From Mortierella alpina (Eukaryota; Mortierellomycota; Mortierellomycetes; Mortierellales; Mortierellaceae), in assembly GCA_029449245.1 (NCBI GenBank), contig JANATF010000001.1:2604001-2668000 (forward strand): a stretch of DNA of 64,000 nucleotides. Direction: 5' to 3'. Shown here piece by piece: positions 1 to 10,296 of the stretch; within the stretch, counting starts at the first letter, position 1, and each line of letters starts with the position of its first letter. A model generated the notes under the pieces. That model saw nothing but the letters and a program-made list of their open reading frames with translations, did not search any database and was not told where the DNA came from. A program made the position numbers and the translations under genes.

Positions 1-771
1 TCTCTGCTATCCTTTGCCCTCTGGCCATTCACCTGATACTATTTCCTCCATTGTACACATTGGTCCAAAGGAAAATGAAAGTGAGGAGGCACAGGTTGAC
101 ACGATACTGATTCCCTGCCTAGTCTCTCCTTCCTGAGCGACCCAAGTCGCACTTCGCATATGATATGCACATCCTCAGAACAGAGTCTCGAACTTTCAAA
201 AAAGACCCTTTGCCCCTCTCGCTGGCGAGAGTGCTATCTTGAAGAATATGGGCTGATGCCACGTATTCACGGCAGGGTAGCTGCCAAGATATGGCGAAGG
301 GTGTCCTGTGGGACCCGCTGCAGCACTGTGGGTGCCCAGCCGAGGACATGAGGCCCAAGGGCCGTTTGTCTCGCCATAAAAAATGGGTGATGTCTCGACG
401 GGTAAAAATAAAGTGCGATTCAATGGTCATTCATGCTTGCGGCGAACTGAATCGGATCTTACTCAATCAGAGCCGATACAAAAGGCATTAGGTAAAAAGG
501 TCTTTTGCCCATTCCTTTTCTTGTTCCTCCTCAATGCTCTTCCCTCTGTCTCTTTCTCATTCTCATTCTCTTGTCTCCTCAGGTCATTCTCCATTCATCC
601 CTTCGTCCATCCGCTCGACCTTTTACCTCCACTTCACAGTCTCCTTCTAGTCTCACCAACCACCACTCCTTCTCGCGCGCAAAGTCGGATTTTTTTTCTA
701 CAACTCCACGTCCACCATTCAGTTACACACACTCTGCTCCGTGTTGCCGCTGTGAAATAGGGCTTACAGCC
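1..771. other. Intergenic leader, no gene recognised
   Basis: I see no recognisable gene in the first ~500 bases; the short open frames there overlap on both strands and show no family features. From about 500 to 720 the plus strand is strongly pyrimidine-rich with T runs. This is typical of a fungal promoter/5' leader and fits the gene starting at 772. Confidence 0.5.
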
Positions 772-1863
772 ATGGCTACCACCCTTGTCAACTTTCTCAG
801 CCAGCACATCCACATCCCCTTGAGTCCCTCCGGCAAAGACCAGGACCACGACTACTTTGTGCGTACACCTCAACAACAGCCCCCACAACAGCAGCAGCAG
901 CTACAACACCAAACCCCTGACAAACCTCGAGTCTACTCTGTCTTCAGTGAGTTACGAACTCTAGAGCAGCAAAGTCATAGCGCTTTGGAGCAGTTTCCTT
1001 GCGAGAACAGACACTCGTTCAATCCTCACTACCAGCACAATTTGCTCACCTCTTCCGCAAACTCGACTCCTCCTTCACTCTTCTCCACCTCAGCCAACTC
1101 ATCGGCTTCCTCCTACTCTAGCAGCTCCAATTTCTCGTTGTCGCGTGCTACCTGCACAAGGGCACTTGGGCAAGAATCCCCGCAGCAGCCGCATACAATC
1201 AGTAGTGGTACTGGCGGCCGACAGAATTACAGCAGCTATCATCATTATCACCATCACCATCAGAATCGACGACGCTTTGCGCGTCTCCAACAGCAACAGG
1301 ACAGAGGTCATGACGACTGGATGTTTGGTATCTCGGATGACGATGATATCCGTGCTGCCTCGACTTCGCCTTCTGGTCAATGTATGGGAGGTGCCCATCC
1401 TCAGAACGCGCCCATTTGCCCCCCGTCTCTGTCCTCTGCCGCATCGCTGAGATCCTCTCTGGTGCGTCGCAGTCGGCCACAACGCGGCACCGTGACTTCG
1501 GACACGTTCCTGACGGAGTCTCAAATCAAGAAGCAGCGGTCGATGGTCACGTTCTCTAGCGTGATTCTCCAACATCCTACCGGTACCGAGCAGCCCTCGA
1601 CCGTCCTGCCAAGCATCATGGAATCCAGTCAAGGCTCCTTGGCCTCCAACAGTAGCGCACCTGTCTTTGAAGCAACCCCATCCGGTCGCGTGGATTGTCA
1701 TCAAGAGTCGTCGCCTGCGAGACAGTCGCTCATGCGCATCGCTCAGATGTCAAAAGATCAAATTGGATGGTGTTCCCAAAACGCCGGCCAATATACCCAT
1801 CGCTATGCGGAAGCACGTCCTCGCGGCATGATGCTTGACGGTCGCCGCAGCTGTCGCCGATGA
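772..1863 (+). CDS. Hypothetical low-complexity protein (363 aa)
   Basis: This is a single uninterrupted frame. I chose the ATG at 772 because the frame upstream (from 505) is pyrimidine-rich leader that translates to Ser/Pro/Leu junk, and because the region just before 772 looks like a 5' UTR. The predicted protein is largely disordered: a Gln/Pro run near residues 35-46, Ser-rich stretches around 95-125, a His-rich patch (YHHYHHHHQNRRRF) near 155-170, an acidic patch (SDDDD), and an Arg-rich C-terminus. A short segment with SQIKKQRSMVTFSSVILQHP is the most ordered-looking part. I recognise no catalytic domain, signal peptide or membrane segment. It could be a regulatory or scaffold protein, but no function can be assigned. 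Codon use looks normal for the window. A missed intron cannot be excluded. Confidence 0.65.
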   Translation: MATTLVNFLSQHIHIPLSPSGKDQDHDYFVRTPQQQPPQQQQQLQHQTPDKPRVYSVFSELRTLEQQSHSALEQFPCENRHSFNPHYQHNLLTSSANSTPPSLFSTSANSSASSYSSSSNFSLSRATCTRALGQESPQQPHTISSGTGGRQNYSSYHHYHHHHQNRRRFARLQQQQDRGHDDWMFGISDDDDIRAASTSPSGQCMGGAHPQNAPICPPSLSSAASLRSSLVRRSRPQRGTVTSDTFLTESQIKKQRSMVTFSSVILQHPTGTEQPSTVLPSIMESSQGSLASNSSAPVFEATPSGRVDCHQESSPARQSLMRIAQMSKDQIGWCSQNAGQYTHRYAEARPRGMMLDGRRSCRR

Positions 1864-2354
1864 AATTGTCATTACTGTCTGCTATTTTTTTTTTTGTATC
1901 TTTGTATTTTATCCCATTTCTGTTCTTGTAAAGTAGTAAGAGTGTCTATGTATTGTTAGCCTGTTTCCCTCGTACAAGGCGCGTGTAAATATAAAAAAAA
2001 GAGAGAAATTACACACATGATATCTTTGGCGAAGACAGGACCGCGTGCAATCTACTCATGAAGACGTATTGATGCAAAGTACTGCCTGCCGAGCATGTCA
2101 CGGTGCATGGTCAGCGTGAATTTTTTTGATTTCTTTCCGCGTCGGGTTGACCTCAACCGTGATTTGGAGCTCACTATCGCCTGCGCGTGTGTTGCGTGAC
2201 ACCAAAGGCATACGTCGGGAAGGGGAAGACAAAAAAGGGTCCTCCTCCGGTGCTCCTTTGTGTCATAAAAAGGGTGAAGAGGCGACGTACCGTCACGCAG
2301 GGATTTTTGTGCCGCTGGGAAGAGGCAAGAAAGGAGGGGGCAAATTTAGAACGA

Positions 2355-2400
2355 AAGAGCGAGAGCAAGAGAGAGCGAGAGAGCGAGAGAGGGAGGGTGG
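2355..2400 (+). repeat. GA-rich purine simple repeat
   Basis: This is a run of GAGA/GCGA units on the plus strand (pyrimidine on the other). It is a microsatellite-like tract in intergenic DNA. Confidence 0.8.
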
Positions 2401-2539
2401 ATGAGGTGAGGTTTGTGGATGCATGGTGTTTGCTCTCCATACCCCCCATCACTCGTCTCCATTGTCTCTCCCTTTACAATCCCCCTAGAATCTGGGACGA
2501 AGCGGTACCAGTTGTCTCTTTCTCGGACTATTGTTACGT

Positions 2540-3065
2540 AGACCAGTCCTGTACATGAACAATAATGGTTCGACGCAAAGCTATAGGGGCGAGTATAATG
2601 GATCCACTTTTTGCGCAGTGAGTTCTTGTAATCCTCCACGAATACAGCGTAGGACACATAGAATATCGCTCAGCACAATACCCTTCAGCTGTGGTTGTCG
2701 AAATCTCCTTGCAGGGTGCTGTAAGCTGCCGCTTAACCACAAGTTCAAACGAACGGAGGACTTGTGTCCTTTGTACTTTGTACTCGTCGTTGGATTTTCT
2801 GGTTGCATCCCACATGCCCGTCACTCTCTTAGACATGAGGTGGCCGATGGTGCCGATGGTCACACTGGCTAGGTATGGGGTAAACCACCTGCACCAGATC
2901 ATAAAGTTCGATTGAAAACTTGAGGTTCGTATTGGGAGAATAGATATCCGAGTGATGAACCAGTGTGTATGTGGCATAACTATATTCAGAGGTGCGTGCC
3001 TTCAAAGAAAACGAACGAGCAAAGGCTGGCTTGCTCTGCTTCCAAGGTGAAGGTCTGTTCACCAT
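2540..3065 (-). other. Coding-like minus-strand segments, small unknown gene
   Basis: Minus-strand frames show stretches that look like real protein but lie in different frames. One contains WFTPYLASVTIGTIGHLMSK followed by MWDATRKSNDEYK (about 2770-2900). Another contains YAVFVEDYKNSLRKKW and IHYTRPYSFASN (about 2570-2655). A GCAG acceptor precedes the first and a CTGAG acceptor could precede the second. The ATG at 3065 could be the start. A small mitochondrial-type protein (one membrane segment plus a basic tail) would fit, but I could not make all phases agree, so the exon structure is unresolved. It could also be a decayed copy. Confidence 0.35.
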
Positions 3066-3610
3066 GCTAAATCCACAGAGTAGCCCTGCCCCGCAAGGGC
3101 AGCAATCGCACGGACTCTGTGTGCTGGTGTAGAAGTTTCAGAGCAGGACTTGCATATATGGCATCGAGTGCCTTGCGAAGAAGACACCTCCCCCCTCCCT
3201 CTCCAACTAGCAATCACATTCGAAGCAGGAAGAGTAAGTAGTTGTTTAGAAGAAACTGAGTATGTTCACTATGATCCGTTAGTGAGAGCTTGAAAAGACC
3301 GGTCAAGCGGCACTCTTTTTTTTCGTTAACTCGCTCAGAGTAACTTTCGACAACTTATGGCTCCCAGATCCCAGCGGGTAGATCCAGGAAGAAACGGGTT
3401 CAACTTTGAGCGCACTTCCTTTTGTATCTTTGGGCCTTTCTGCGCTTGTTCTGGTGGTTTTGCTATGATAGGAGAATACTTTTCGTCCCTTGCCCTGACA
3501 TGGGAAGACTGACCAAATTTTCCCAGTAAACGACACCGAACCTTTCTGCTGCTACCTGAGTTGTTTGTCCCGGTCGGGAATGAGGACTCTGGTAATAAAT
3601 TAAAGATAGG

Positions 3611-3665
3611 AAACACAGGGACGCTGTTCATTTCTTTGCCGGAAATGAACAGCGTCCCTGTGTTT
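3611..3665. repeat. Perfect 24-bp inverted repeat with 7-nt loop
   Basis: Positions 3611-3634 and 3642-3665 are exact reverse complements, separated by 7 nt. The right arm runs into a T tract (TGTTTTTT). The structure sits in noncoding DNA between the genes at 772 and 4218. It could form a strong hairpin, be a miniature element, or be an assembly/cloning snap-back artefact. Confidence 0.9.
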
Positions 3666-4217
3666 TTTCCCAGCCTCACGGGAGGAATATCCGCGTGGGT
3701 GGTAAAATGAACTTGTCCTCGTATAACGCGACACATGGACCTGCCTGCGATGTAACGGCTTTGTGCGACTTGAGTCCAGATATCCCGCTTGAGGGTCCTG
3801 TTGTGTGCGGTCACTCATGGCGGTGCTTGAGGAGAAGTGAAGGTACTGGTGAGCGATGTTTTTGCTAGAGTGTCCCGCACACAATTACGCCTGCGGGTGT
3901 TGTCCCTTTACTACACACGAACCATGCTAGCTGGCGTACTCTTTCACAGCTCGAGCGAGGTGTGCAGAGTAGCAGATATACCCACGTACAGGTCCGGCGA
4001 GATATCATACAATGTCCCCCCACACTTCTTTTGACAAGAAGCCCAGCTGCGTTTGTACGTGTGTTGTTGCAAACTCTAAAGCGCACCCGTGAGAAAGTAG
4101 CCGACTTTTTTCTTTGCACTTTTTTTTTCACACCATCCGCCTCCGTTTCGTCTTTCTCCTCTCTTTTTCCTCATCCATCGCCACTCATCCCCTCCCCACT
4201 CCCAGTCCAATCCAGCC

Positions 4218-5870
4218 ATGTTTGCCAAGTCTTTCCTCCAGAGAGCCACCACCCGCATGCCCAGCTTGGCTGCCACCGCTGTACGGAATTTGTCACACAT
4301 CGAAATGCCAATGACTCCCGGTCGGTTGGATTACGGCTCGTCCGAATTTCAACATCTCCTTCAAGAGGACTCCGTTGCTCCTCAACAACTATTTGACCTC
4401 TTCCTAGACCTAACTTATGTCGCCATCTCGCCATTACTTTATGTGGATGCCATATAATAGCGCATGTCGGGTCTCCGTGCCACTGCCGTTCGCTTCAACT
4501 CGTCATACAATGCCCACGTTGCTGGTTTGACTGAGGAGCAGGATGAGTTCCGTATGGCTGTGCACCGCTTCGCCAACGAGGAGCTTGCCCCTCGCGCTCA
4601 TGATATTGACCGCGAGAATGCCTTCCCAATGGTATGTCATGGCATTAAATAATTGCAATGCATATGGGCTCTCTTTCCGGATGTAAACCTGAGGACTCAC
4701 ATGTTGATTGCCTTTGGTGTCAATAGGATATGTGGAAGAAGTTTGGAGATATGGGTCTCCTCGGAATCACTGTCCCTGCTGAATACGGTGGACTCGGACT
4801 TGGATACTTGGAGCACACTGTGGCCATGGAGGAGCTCTCCCGTGCCTCAGGATCCGTTGCGCTCTCCTATGGAGCCCATTCGAACTTGTGCGTCAACCAG
4901 ATTAACCGCAACGGAACTGATGCGCAAAAGAAGAAGTACCTGCCCAAGGTAACCCTTTGTTTTGTTGACATATGATGAGAAAAATTGTTGTGTTTGTGCT
5001 TGGAATATCCCTTGTACTCATCGACTTTCCCACCTCCTGGCGCTTGTTTTTTTGTAGTTGATCTCGGGCGATCATGTTGGTGCCTTGGCCATGTCAGAAC
5101 ACACCTCTGGATCCGATGTTGTATCCATGAAGCTTCAGGCTGAGAAGAAGGGTGGCAAGTACGTCCTCAACGGCACCAAGATGTGGATCACCAACGGTCC
5201 TGATGCTGATACCTTGGTTGTCTATGCCAAGACTGACATCAAGGCTGGCCCCAAGGGCATCACCGCATTTATTATTGAGAAGGGCATGAAAGGTTTCTCA
5301 CGCGGCCAGAAGCTCGACAAGCTGGGCATGCGTGGTTCCAACACGTGCGAGCTTATCTTTGAGGATTGCGAGGTCCCTGAGGAGAACGTCTTGGGCGCCG
5401 TTGGCAAGGGTGTCTATGTCCTCATGTCTGGCCTTGATTATGAGCGCTTGGTCCTCTCGGGTGGTCCTCTCGGTTTGATGCAGAACGCTTTGGACGTGAC
5501 CTTGGATTACGTCCACCAGCGTAAGCAGTTCAACCAGCCCATCGGTGAATTCCAGTTGATCCAGGGCAAGATCGCCGATATGTATACCAAATTGAACGCC
5601 TCCCGCGCATACGTCTACGCCACTGCTCGTGCTTGCGATGCCGGTCATGCTTCGAACAGAGACTGCGCCGGTGTCATCCTGTACTCTGCTGAGCGTGCCA
5701 CCGAAGTTGCCTTGGACGCTATTCAGTGCCTCGGAGGCAACGGATACATCAACGATTTCCCTACTGGTAGAATCCTGAGGGATGCCAAGTTGTACGAGAT
5801 TGGTGCCGGTACCTCGGAGATCAGGAGGATGTTGATTGGACGCGAGTTCAACAAGGACTACAAGAACTAA
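4218..5870 (+). CDS. IVD: Isovaleryl-CoA dehydrogenase, mitochondrial
   Basis: An acyl-CoA dehydrogenase flavoenzyme of leucine catabolism, oxidising isovaleryl-CoA to 3-methylcrotonyl-CoA and passing electrons to ETF. Predicted exons are 4218-4280, 4461-4631, 4727-4948 and 5058-5870, all phase 0, giving 422 aa, the usual family length. The first exon plus the start of the second gives an Arg/Ser/Ala-rich mitochondrial presequence ([13 protein letters not shown]..., then [12 protein letters not shown]). Family motifs are clear: [19 protein letters not shown], the substrate-binding helix [14 protein letters not shown] whose Glu (about residue 281) sits at the IVD-specific catalytic position, and the C-terminal [20 protein letters not shown] flavin/dimer motif. 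The first intron has a CTAAC branch site. An alternative start at the ATG at 4464 would shorten the presequence. Other short-chain acyl-CoA dehydrogenases lack Glu at this position, so the IVD call is firm. Confidence 0.95.
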
Positions 5871-6023
5871 GTAAAAGTCATGGCACATCATTAAATTACC
5901 AACGCGATAGATACCATAATGCCTTGAGAACTCTAAGAGTGTGCATAAGGAACGTTTTTCCTGGTGATAGTTTTTGGTCAGGGCCAGACCTCAGGTGTTT
6001 ATGTACAACATGCACGTTGGTAT

Positions 6024-7011
6024 CTATTGGGAAATGATGATGGGCGGGCGGTTGACCTTGTTTCTCTGAACCCGCAAGAACAGCCAGTCTACAGCATCCT
6101 TGACTCCAGTCCTACATGAATGTGGACGCAACGAGAGAAAGTAGCGTAAGACAACGTAGGCACAAGTAATAACCCTGCCGTCAGCAGTTCCAATGACATA
6201 CCCCTCCAACGCAGATATTGGCAAGACCCTGGAATCGCGAGCACCAAGCCGTTCTGCAATCTTGTTAAATATCTCCTTGATGGATTCTAACTTGAGAGCT
6301 TGAGGCATATCCTGCTTATTCGCCAACATCAATACCGGAACTCCCTCCACTGTGTCATCCATAATCACTTTCTCTACGAGAGGTCAGGTGCGAATAGAAA
6401 CGACATTTAGATTCCGCACTTGCGATTCGACACAGTGGGCGCGTTTATATCTCACTTCACTCAGAGTTGGCTTACCGAGTGCGTCCCTGCATTCCTCGAT
6501 GCGCTCTGGATCAGACGAGTCGACCACAAAGACGATGGCATGGCATTCTCGATAATAACGCTCCCAGATCGTCTGCAGGTCTGTCTGGCCTCCCAGATCT
6601 TGAAAATTAATTCTTGCGCCACCAATGTCGATTCTTCCGACTACGTGTGGCGGGGAGTTCATAGAATGTAAGCAGGAGCAATCGAACATGAGATATGGCA
6701 TTGCCTGGTGGAATGCCGTAGAAGAAAGAGTTCCATACTGTTTAATCCCACTGTGGGAGCAATCCTCTCTGGTGGAAGTCCGGGCACGCCGAGAAAGATG
6801 GACTTTATGCGCTCCAGAAGTGTCTATTGCTCATGCAAGTAAGATATAGAGGCGGTCCTGTGAGCTCGAGTCGTTTGCTACTTTGGATCGACAACAAATC
6901 TTAGCCTCAAGTCATTACAGTCTTTCCAGCATTATCGAGTCCGATAATGACAATATAGTAGGCTTCGCGCCGAGTCAGATGCTTGTAAAGTCCGCTCAGG
7001 AATGAATACAT
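6024..7011 (-). CDS. ARFRP1: ARF-related small GTPase ARFRP1 / yeast Arl3
   Basis: A small GTPase of the trans-Golgi that in known species recruits Arl1 and golgins. Five exons: 6919-7011, 6739-6823, 6476-6640, 6202-6373 and 6024-6111. All phases agree, giving 200 aa (human ARFRP1 is 201). The N-terminus MYSFLSGLYKHLTRRE closely matches the family and has no Gly at position 2. It is therefore not myristoylated, as expected for Arl3/ARFRP1, which is targeted by N-terminal acetylation. GTP-binding motifs are complete: GLDNAGKT (P-loop), TVGLNIG switch I, DLGGQ switch II, NKQD and SAL. The start lies 566 bp from the divergent MSS51-like gene. Nothing is missing and no other Arf-like class fits as well. 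Confidence 0.93.
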
Positions 7012-7577
7012 GATCGAGTGATGATTACGGTCTCTTTAAGAAAGAGATTATCCTTATTTATGCCAGACACTCCTCGTCCTTGCTATTCCTCTGAGGCGAT
7101 GATGCTTGTCTCAATCCTGTGAGCGTTTGATGGTGATTGAATGGGCGTTGAAGACCAGCAGACTGGCAGCAGCGTCGAGGACAAGGTCGCCCACGGAAGT
7201 CACAAGGTTCCCCTAGCCCACCCCGATTTCAGGAGTGACAAAAGCGCGAGCAGCTGGTCAAACACCGCCTTCTCACCTAAGGCGATGTGGTACTCGTTCG
7301 TTGCCAGGGTGGAGGAATGGTCGTGGCCTACGATTTCCTTCTGTCGAGTACATGAAGTAGAGCTAGAGCAGCGTCGACGCTTTCACCAACTTTGTACAGG
7401 GGAACGAAGATTGTTCGACCGATTTAGTGAAGACATAAGGACACTCCTTGCGCCAGCGAGCAGCTTGTTTACCTCTCCGTCAGTGAAATTCACTCGGCCC
7501 ACTCCGCGTGCCTAGGATCGCTCCGGGGAATCGCACTTTACTGCCCTCATACACACACACTCACACACACAGACACC
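7012..7577. other. Divergent promoter region with coding-like minus segments
   Basis: This is the shared upstream region of ARFRP1 (-) and the MSS51-like gene (+), ending in a CA microsatellite (about 7550-7573). Between about 7130 and 7510 the minus strand shows Leu-rich, protein-like stretches in three successive frames (for example GEVNKLLAGARSVLMSSLN, VGESVDAALALLHVLD, ALGEKAVFDQLLALLSLL, VGDLVLDAAASLLV). No single open frame joins them. It could be a decayed small gene, or chance; the plus strand carries an unconvincing 124-codon frame here. Confidence 0.3.
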
Positions 7578-9186
7578 ATGGCATCAAGGATCAGACCACT
7601 GGGACCGGCCCTCAGGACACTGCCCCAGACAGGCGCAATAGCTGCCGCACGATTCCCCTCATCCATTGCAACACAGGCTGCCGCAAGGGTGGCTGCTTCC
7701 GCCAGACGATCGCTCTCACTCAAATCCTTCTTCACCTCGCGCAGGCCCGCATCCGAGTCCTTCACATCTCAATTTGAACCCGTCCTCGAGCAAGCCGATC
7801 TATTCCACCCTCTTAGCAAATCACCCTTGGCCCCTGTCCGTGCCAAGGCAGAATGGATTGTAGCCCACGGGACCTGTCCTGTGTGCAAGGAACACGCACC
7901 CGAGGAAAAGAGCAAGGCTCCCAAGTACGAGTGCCCTGATTGTGGATATCCTACGCACTGCAGTGAGGAGCACTACAACATGGATAAGGAGCATCACAAG
8001 CATGTCTGTGGAACACTTCGGGAGGTCAACGAGGACGAACACGACCTCCGATCTGGACGCCGGATGAAGGAGTTTGAGTTTCCAGGTGAGATACACTTCT
8101 GCGCCGGTTTACATGGATACACTTTCCGCGACTGATGGATATTGGAACTGTTGCAAGAGGGCTAGCGGCAAAGGTTGAAGATACCAGCTTTATTGACACA
8201 ATTCTCCCATCTCTGCATGTTTCGCGATTCGCGTGGTATTGTCCTGTAGGTGCGCAGCATCGTGACGAGGCCATCAACCTGTCAAATTGGGACACATTCT
8301 TGTACACTCGTGGATTCCTTAGTATGAACTCGGAACGCTCCATGCGCCACGTCTCCCACGTCTTGACTTACCCTCTCACCATCGGCTCGGTCCTGCATCA
8401 GTCTTCGCCATACCAACTCGGAAAGGATCTCACTGTCGAGGGCTTGAAGTCATTAGCCGGTAAGGACATTGCAGCATAATCCGCACCCAGGCAAGGACAG
8501 AGAGTTTAATTATTATCCTTAACTCTCGAACTCTTGTCGTAGCCCTTCGCCATACATTGCACCCTGCTATGATTCCAGGAATCACTCAGTCCCAGGATCT
8601 TCGCAGCACCGCAACACATACCGTCCGCATCTTTTGTCTTGGAGCCCGCGCAGAATCGCATCTACCACCTCATATTTATATGCAGCTTGCCTACCTGTTC
8701 CCAACCACAGCCTTCCAGATCCACTTTGTGGGACCAGATGCCATCCCACCACACACCAAATCCAAGGAGCCCCATCAGCACGTTCACTATGAGCAGATGA
8801 CCTTTGTATATGACAACTCTCGCTATGAGTCGTACCATGCCGAGGCAGGACCTTTCAACCCCTACTATGACGTATTCTTCTTGTTCTCACCTGGCCTGGC
8901 CCACCCATCGACCAAGGCCATGTGGAAGCCAACGATCCCACTTTTGCTTGATACCAAGTGTGCCATCTTTGGAACAGGATTCGATGAGCAGGATGTTATG
9001 AACGATGTGAACGAGATTGAAGGAGCCGGCTACGAACTGGATTGGTTGATGAAGCCCAGAGAAAATGTGTTCAGAAGTTTGAAGCACGAAGTCAACATGA
9101 CGGACGTTCGTCAGTCTGCACAGTGCAACTGGGGCATCTGGGGCATCCGCGGACGACGTTACGATGTCAAGCCTGCTGACGAATAA
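7578..9186 (+). CDS. MSS51: MSS51-like mitochondrial COX1 translation factor
   Basis: Mss51 activates translation of COX1 mRNA in mitochondria and couples it to cytochrome oxidase assembly. Exons are 7578-8085, 8250-8459 and 8543-9186, giving 453 aa. Residues 1-55 are an Ala/Arg/Ser-rich mitochondrial presequence. Residues ~95-145 form a MYND-type zinc-finger (CPVC, CPDC, HC, HHKHVC). The core then follows the family: EAINLSNWDTFLYTR, RHVSHVLTYPLTIGSVLH, LGARAESHLP, FVGPDA and the C-terminal LLDTKCAIFGTGFDEQD. The first splice rebuilds FPGAQHRDEA, which the unspliced frame breaks with an early stop; this is why I place intron 1 at 8086-8249. It is divergent from ARFRP1. A second metazoan-type zinc-MYND paralogue is a less likely reading. 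Confidence 0.9.
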
Positions 9187-9420
9187 CGCAGCGAAAAGGA
9201 GCAACCCCCCCCCCTGCTCTCGGTAGCTACATTCTTGTCATTTTGATACATAGAAGCGCATCACATCAAAAAACCACCCATCATAAAAAAGTACATGCAG
9301 CAACTTGATCCATAGATCTTCTTTCATGAGTTTCTATAGTTTGCGTTAGGATGGCTCTTTCTAAATCGTGTTCACTAATATGTGGCCGTCTAAGAGGCCG
9401 ACAACAATTACGGTCATGGT
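9187..9420. other. Convergent 3' flanks
   Basis: This is a short gap between the stop codons of the convergent MSS51-like (+) and Kre9-like (-) genes. It carries a C9 run (9206-9214) and A-rich stretches, and nothing else that I can see. Confidence 0.6.
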
Positions 9421-10296
9421 CTACAATAGTGTCATACTTGCGGCGCCTACAGCCACAGTCGTCAAGAGAGCCATGGCCCCTTTCATCAAACTGTCAGCAC
9501 CACCCGTCTGTGAGCCAGCGCCTACGGCATGAACGCTTACAGCAGGCCCGGCAGGTGAGGTGCCTGTCTGAGACGGATTTTCGGGGGCTGCTACAATAGG
9601 CGGAGTTAATAGAGTAAGTGAATGGTTCTGCGGTTGTGATCAATCGGCGGCAGAACTAGACGATGGCGGTAAAGTATACTTGCCTGGGATTGCCATGCCA
9701 GTGGCCGAGATGGTGAAGTTATGCGAGTAAAAGTCACCGATGCCTGGTCCACTGTCGATCACAAATTCGAGCGCGCATGACGCTCCGCAATCAACATCGG
9801 GGACCTTTGGGACAGTCAACTTGTGAGTACCAAGTGTGATGCCTTTGCCCAATGTAGCGAGTCGCTTGTAAGCCGTGTAGTCTGTCAATATGATATGAGA
9901 GTGGGCGCTAGATGAGTTGACGCTGTCCTCATACTTTACTTTGGGATTCATCGGGGAGGTGGGTTTCTCATCAAACGATAGATGACAATACCTCCGCCAA
10001 CAAGATAAATGGTAGCATTGTCTGCCTTGGAAGTAGGCGAGTTCAATTTCCAGTGAATATCTGCAGGGGCGCCGATCTTCCAGCGAGTTTCTGTACCATC
10101 AAAAGAAGGGTGCGCTATGTCAGTTTGAGAAACGCTCTTGTAGCAAACTATCTTTCCCATTGTGTATGGTTAAATCTGTGCGTAGGATCCTGCATACTGT
10201 ACCAGCAACAGGGTCGGTGCTCCAGACGGCAGCTAGGCATGTTGTGGAGTAGGCCAGAACGGCGATAAGCCCTAAGGTACGTGTAATGGACATCAT
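9421..10296 (-). CDS. Kre9/Knh1-like secreted GPI-anchored cell-wall protein
   Basis: A predicted cell-surface protein of the Ser/Thr-rich GPI-anchored family (Kre9/Knh1-type domain), linked in fungi to beta-glucan assembly or simply to the wall. Exons are 10203-10296, 9992-10090, 9684-9938 and 9421-9590, giving 205 aa. An N-terminal signal peptide (MMSITRTLGLIAVLAYSTTC) precedes the domain (ETRWKIGAPADIHWKLNSP, then ATIYLVGG, FVIDSGPGIGDFYSHNFTI). The last exon ends in a textbook GPI signal: a small-residue site near GADS, then a hydrophobic tail (ALLTTVAVGAASMTLL). Intron 3 has a GC donor (GCAAGT, 9682-9683) with an AG acceptor; reading through it destroys the GPI tail. The acceptor of intron 1 is uncertain (10091, or an upstream ATAG adding about eight residues). 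Confidence 0.75.

Larger units (their letters stand above)
1864..4217. other. 2.35-kb gap: purine repeat, hairpin, possible small gene
   Basis: No complete gene is recognised. The stretch contains a GA-rich simple repeat (2355-2400), coding-like minus-strand segments between about 2540 and 3065 (listed separately), a perfect long hairpin (3611-3665) and a T/C-rich leader just before the gene at 4218. Longer open frames around 3335-3814 run through the hairpin and look fortuitous. Confidence 0.5.

Noticed and set aside
3335-3814. 159-codon minus-strand open frame
   Set aside because: It runs straight through the perfect hairpin and has no recognisable features or conserved-looking composition.
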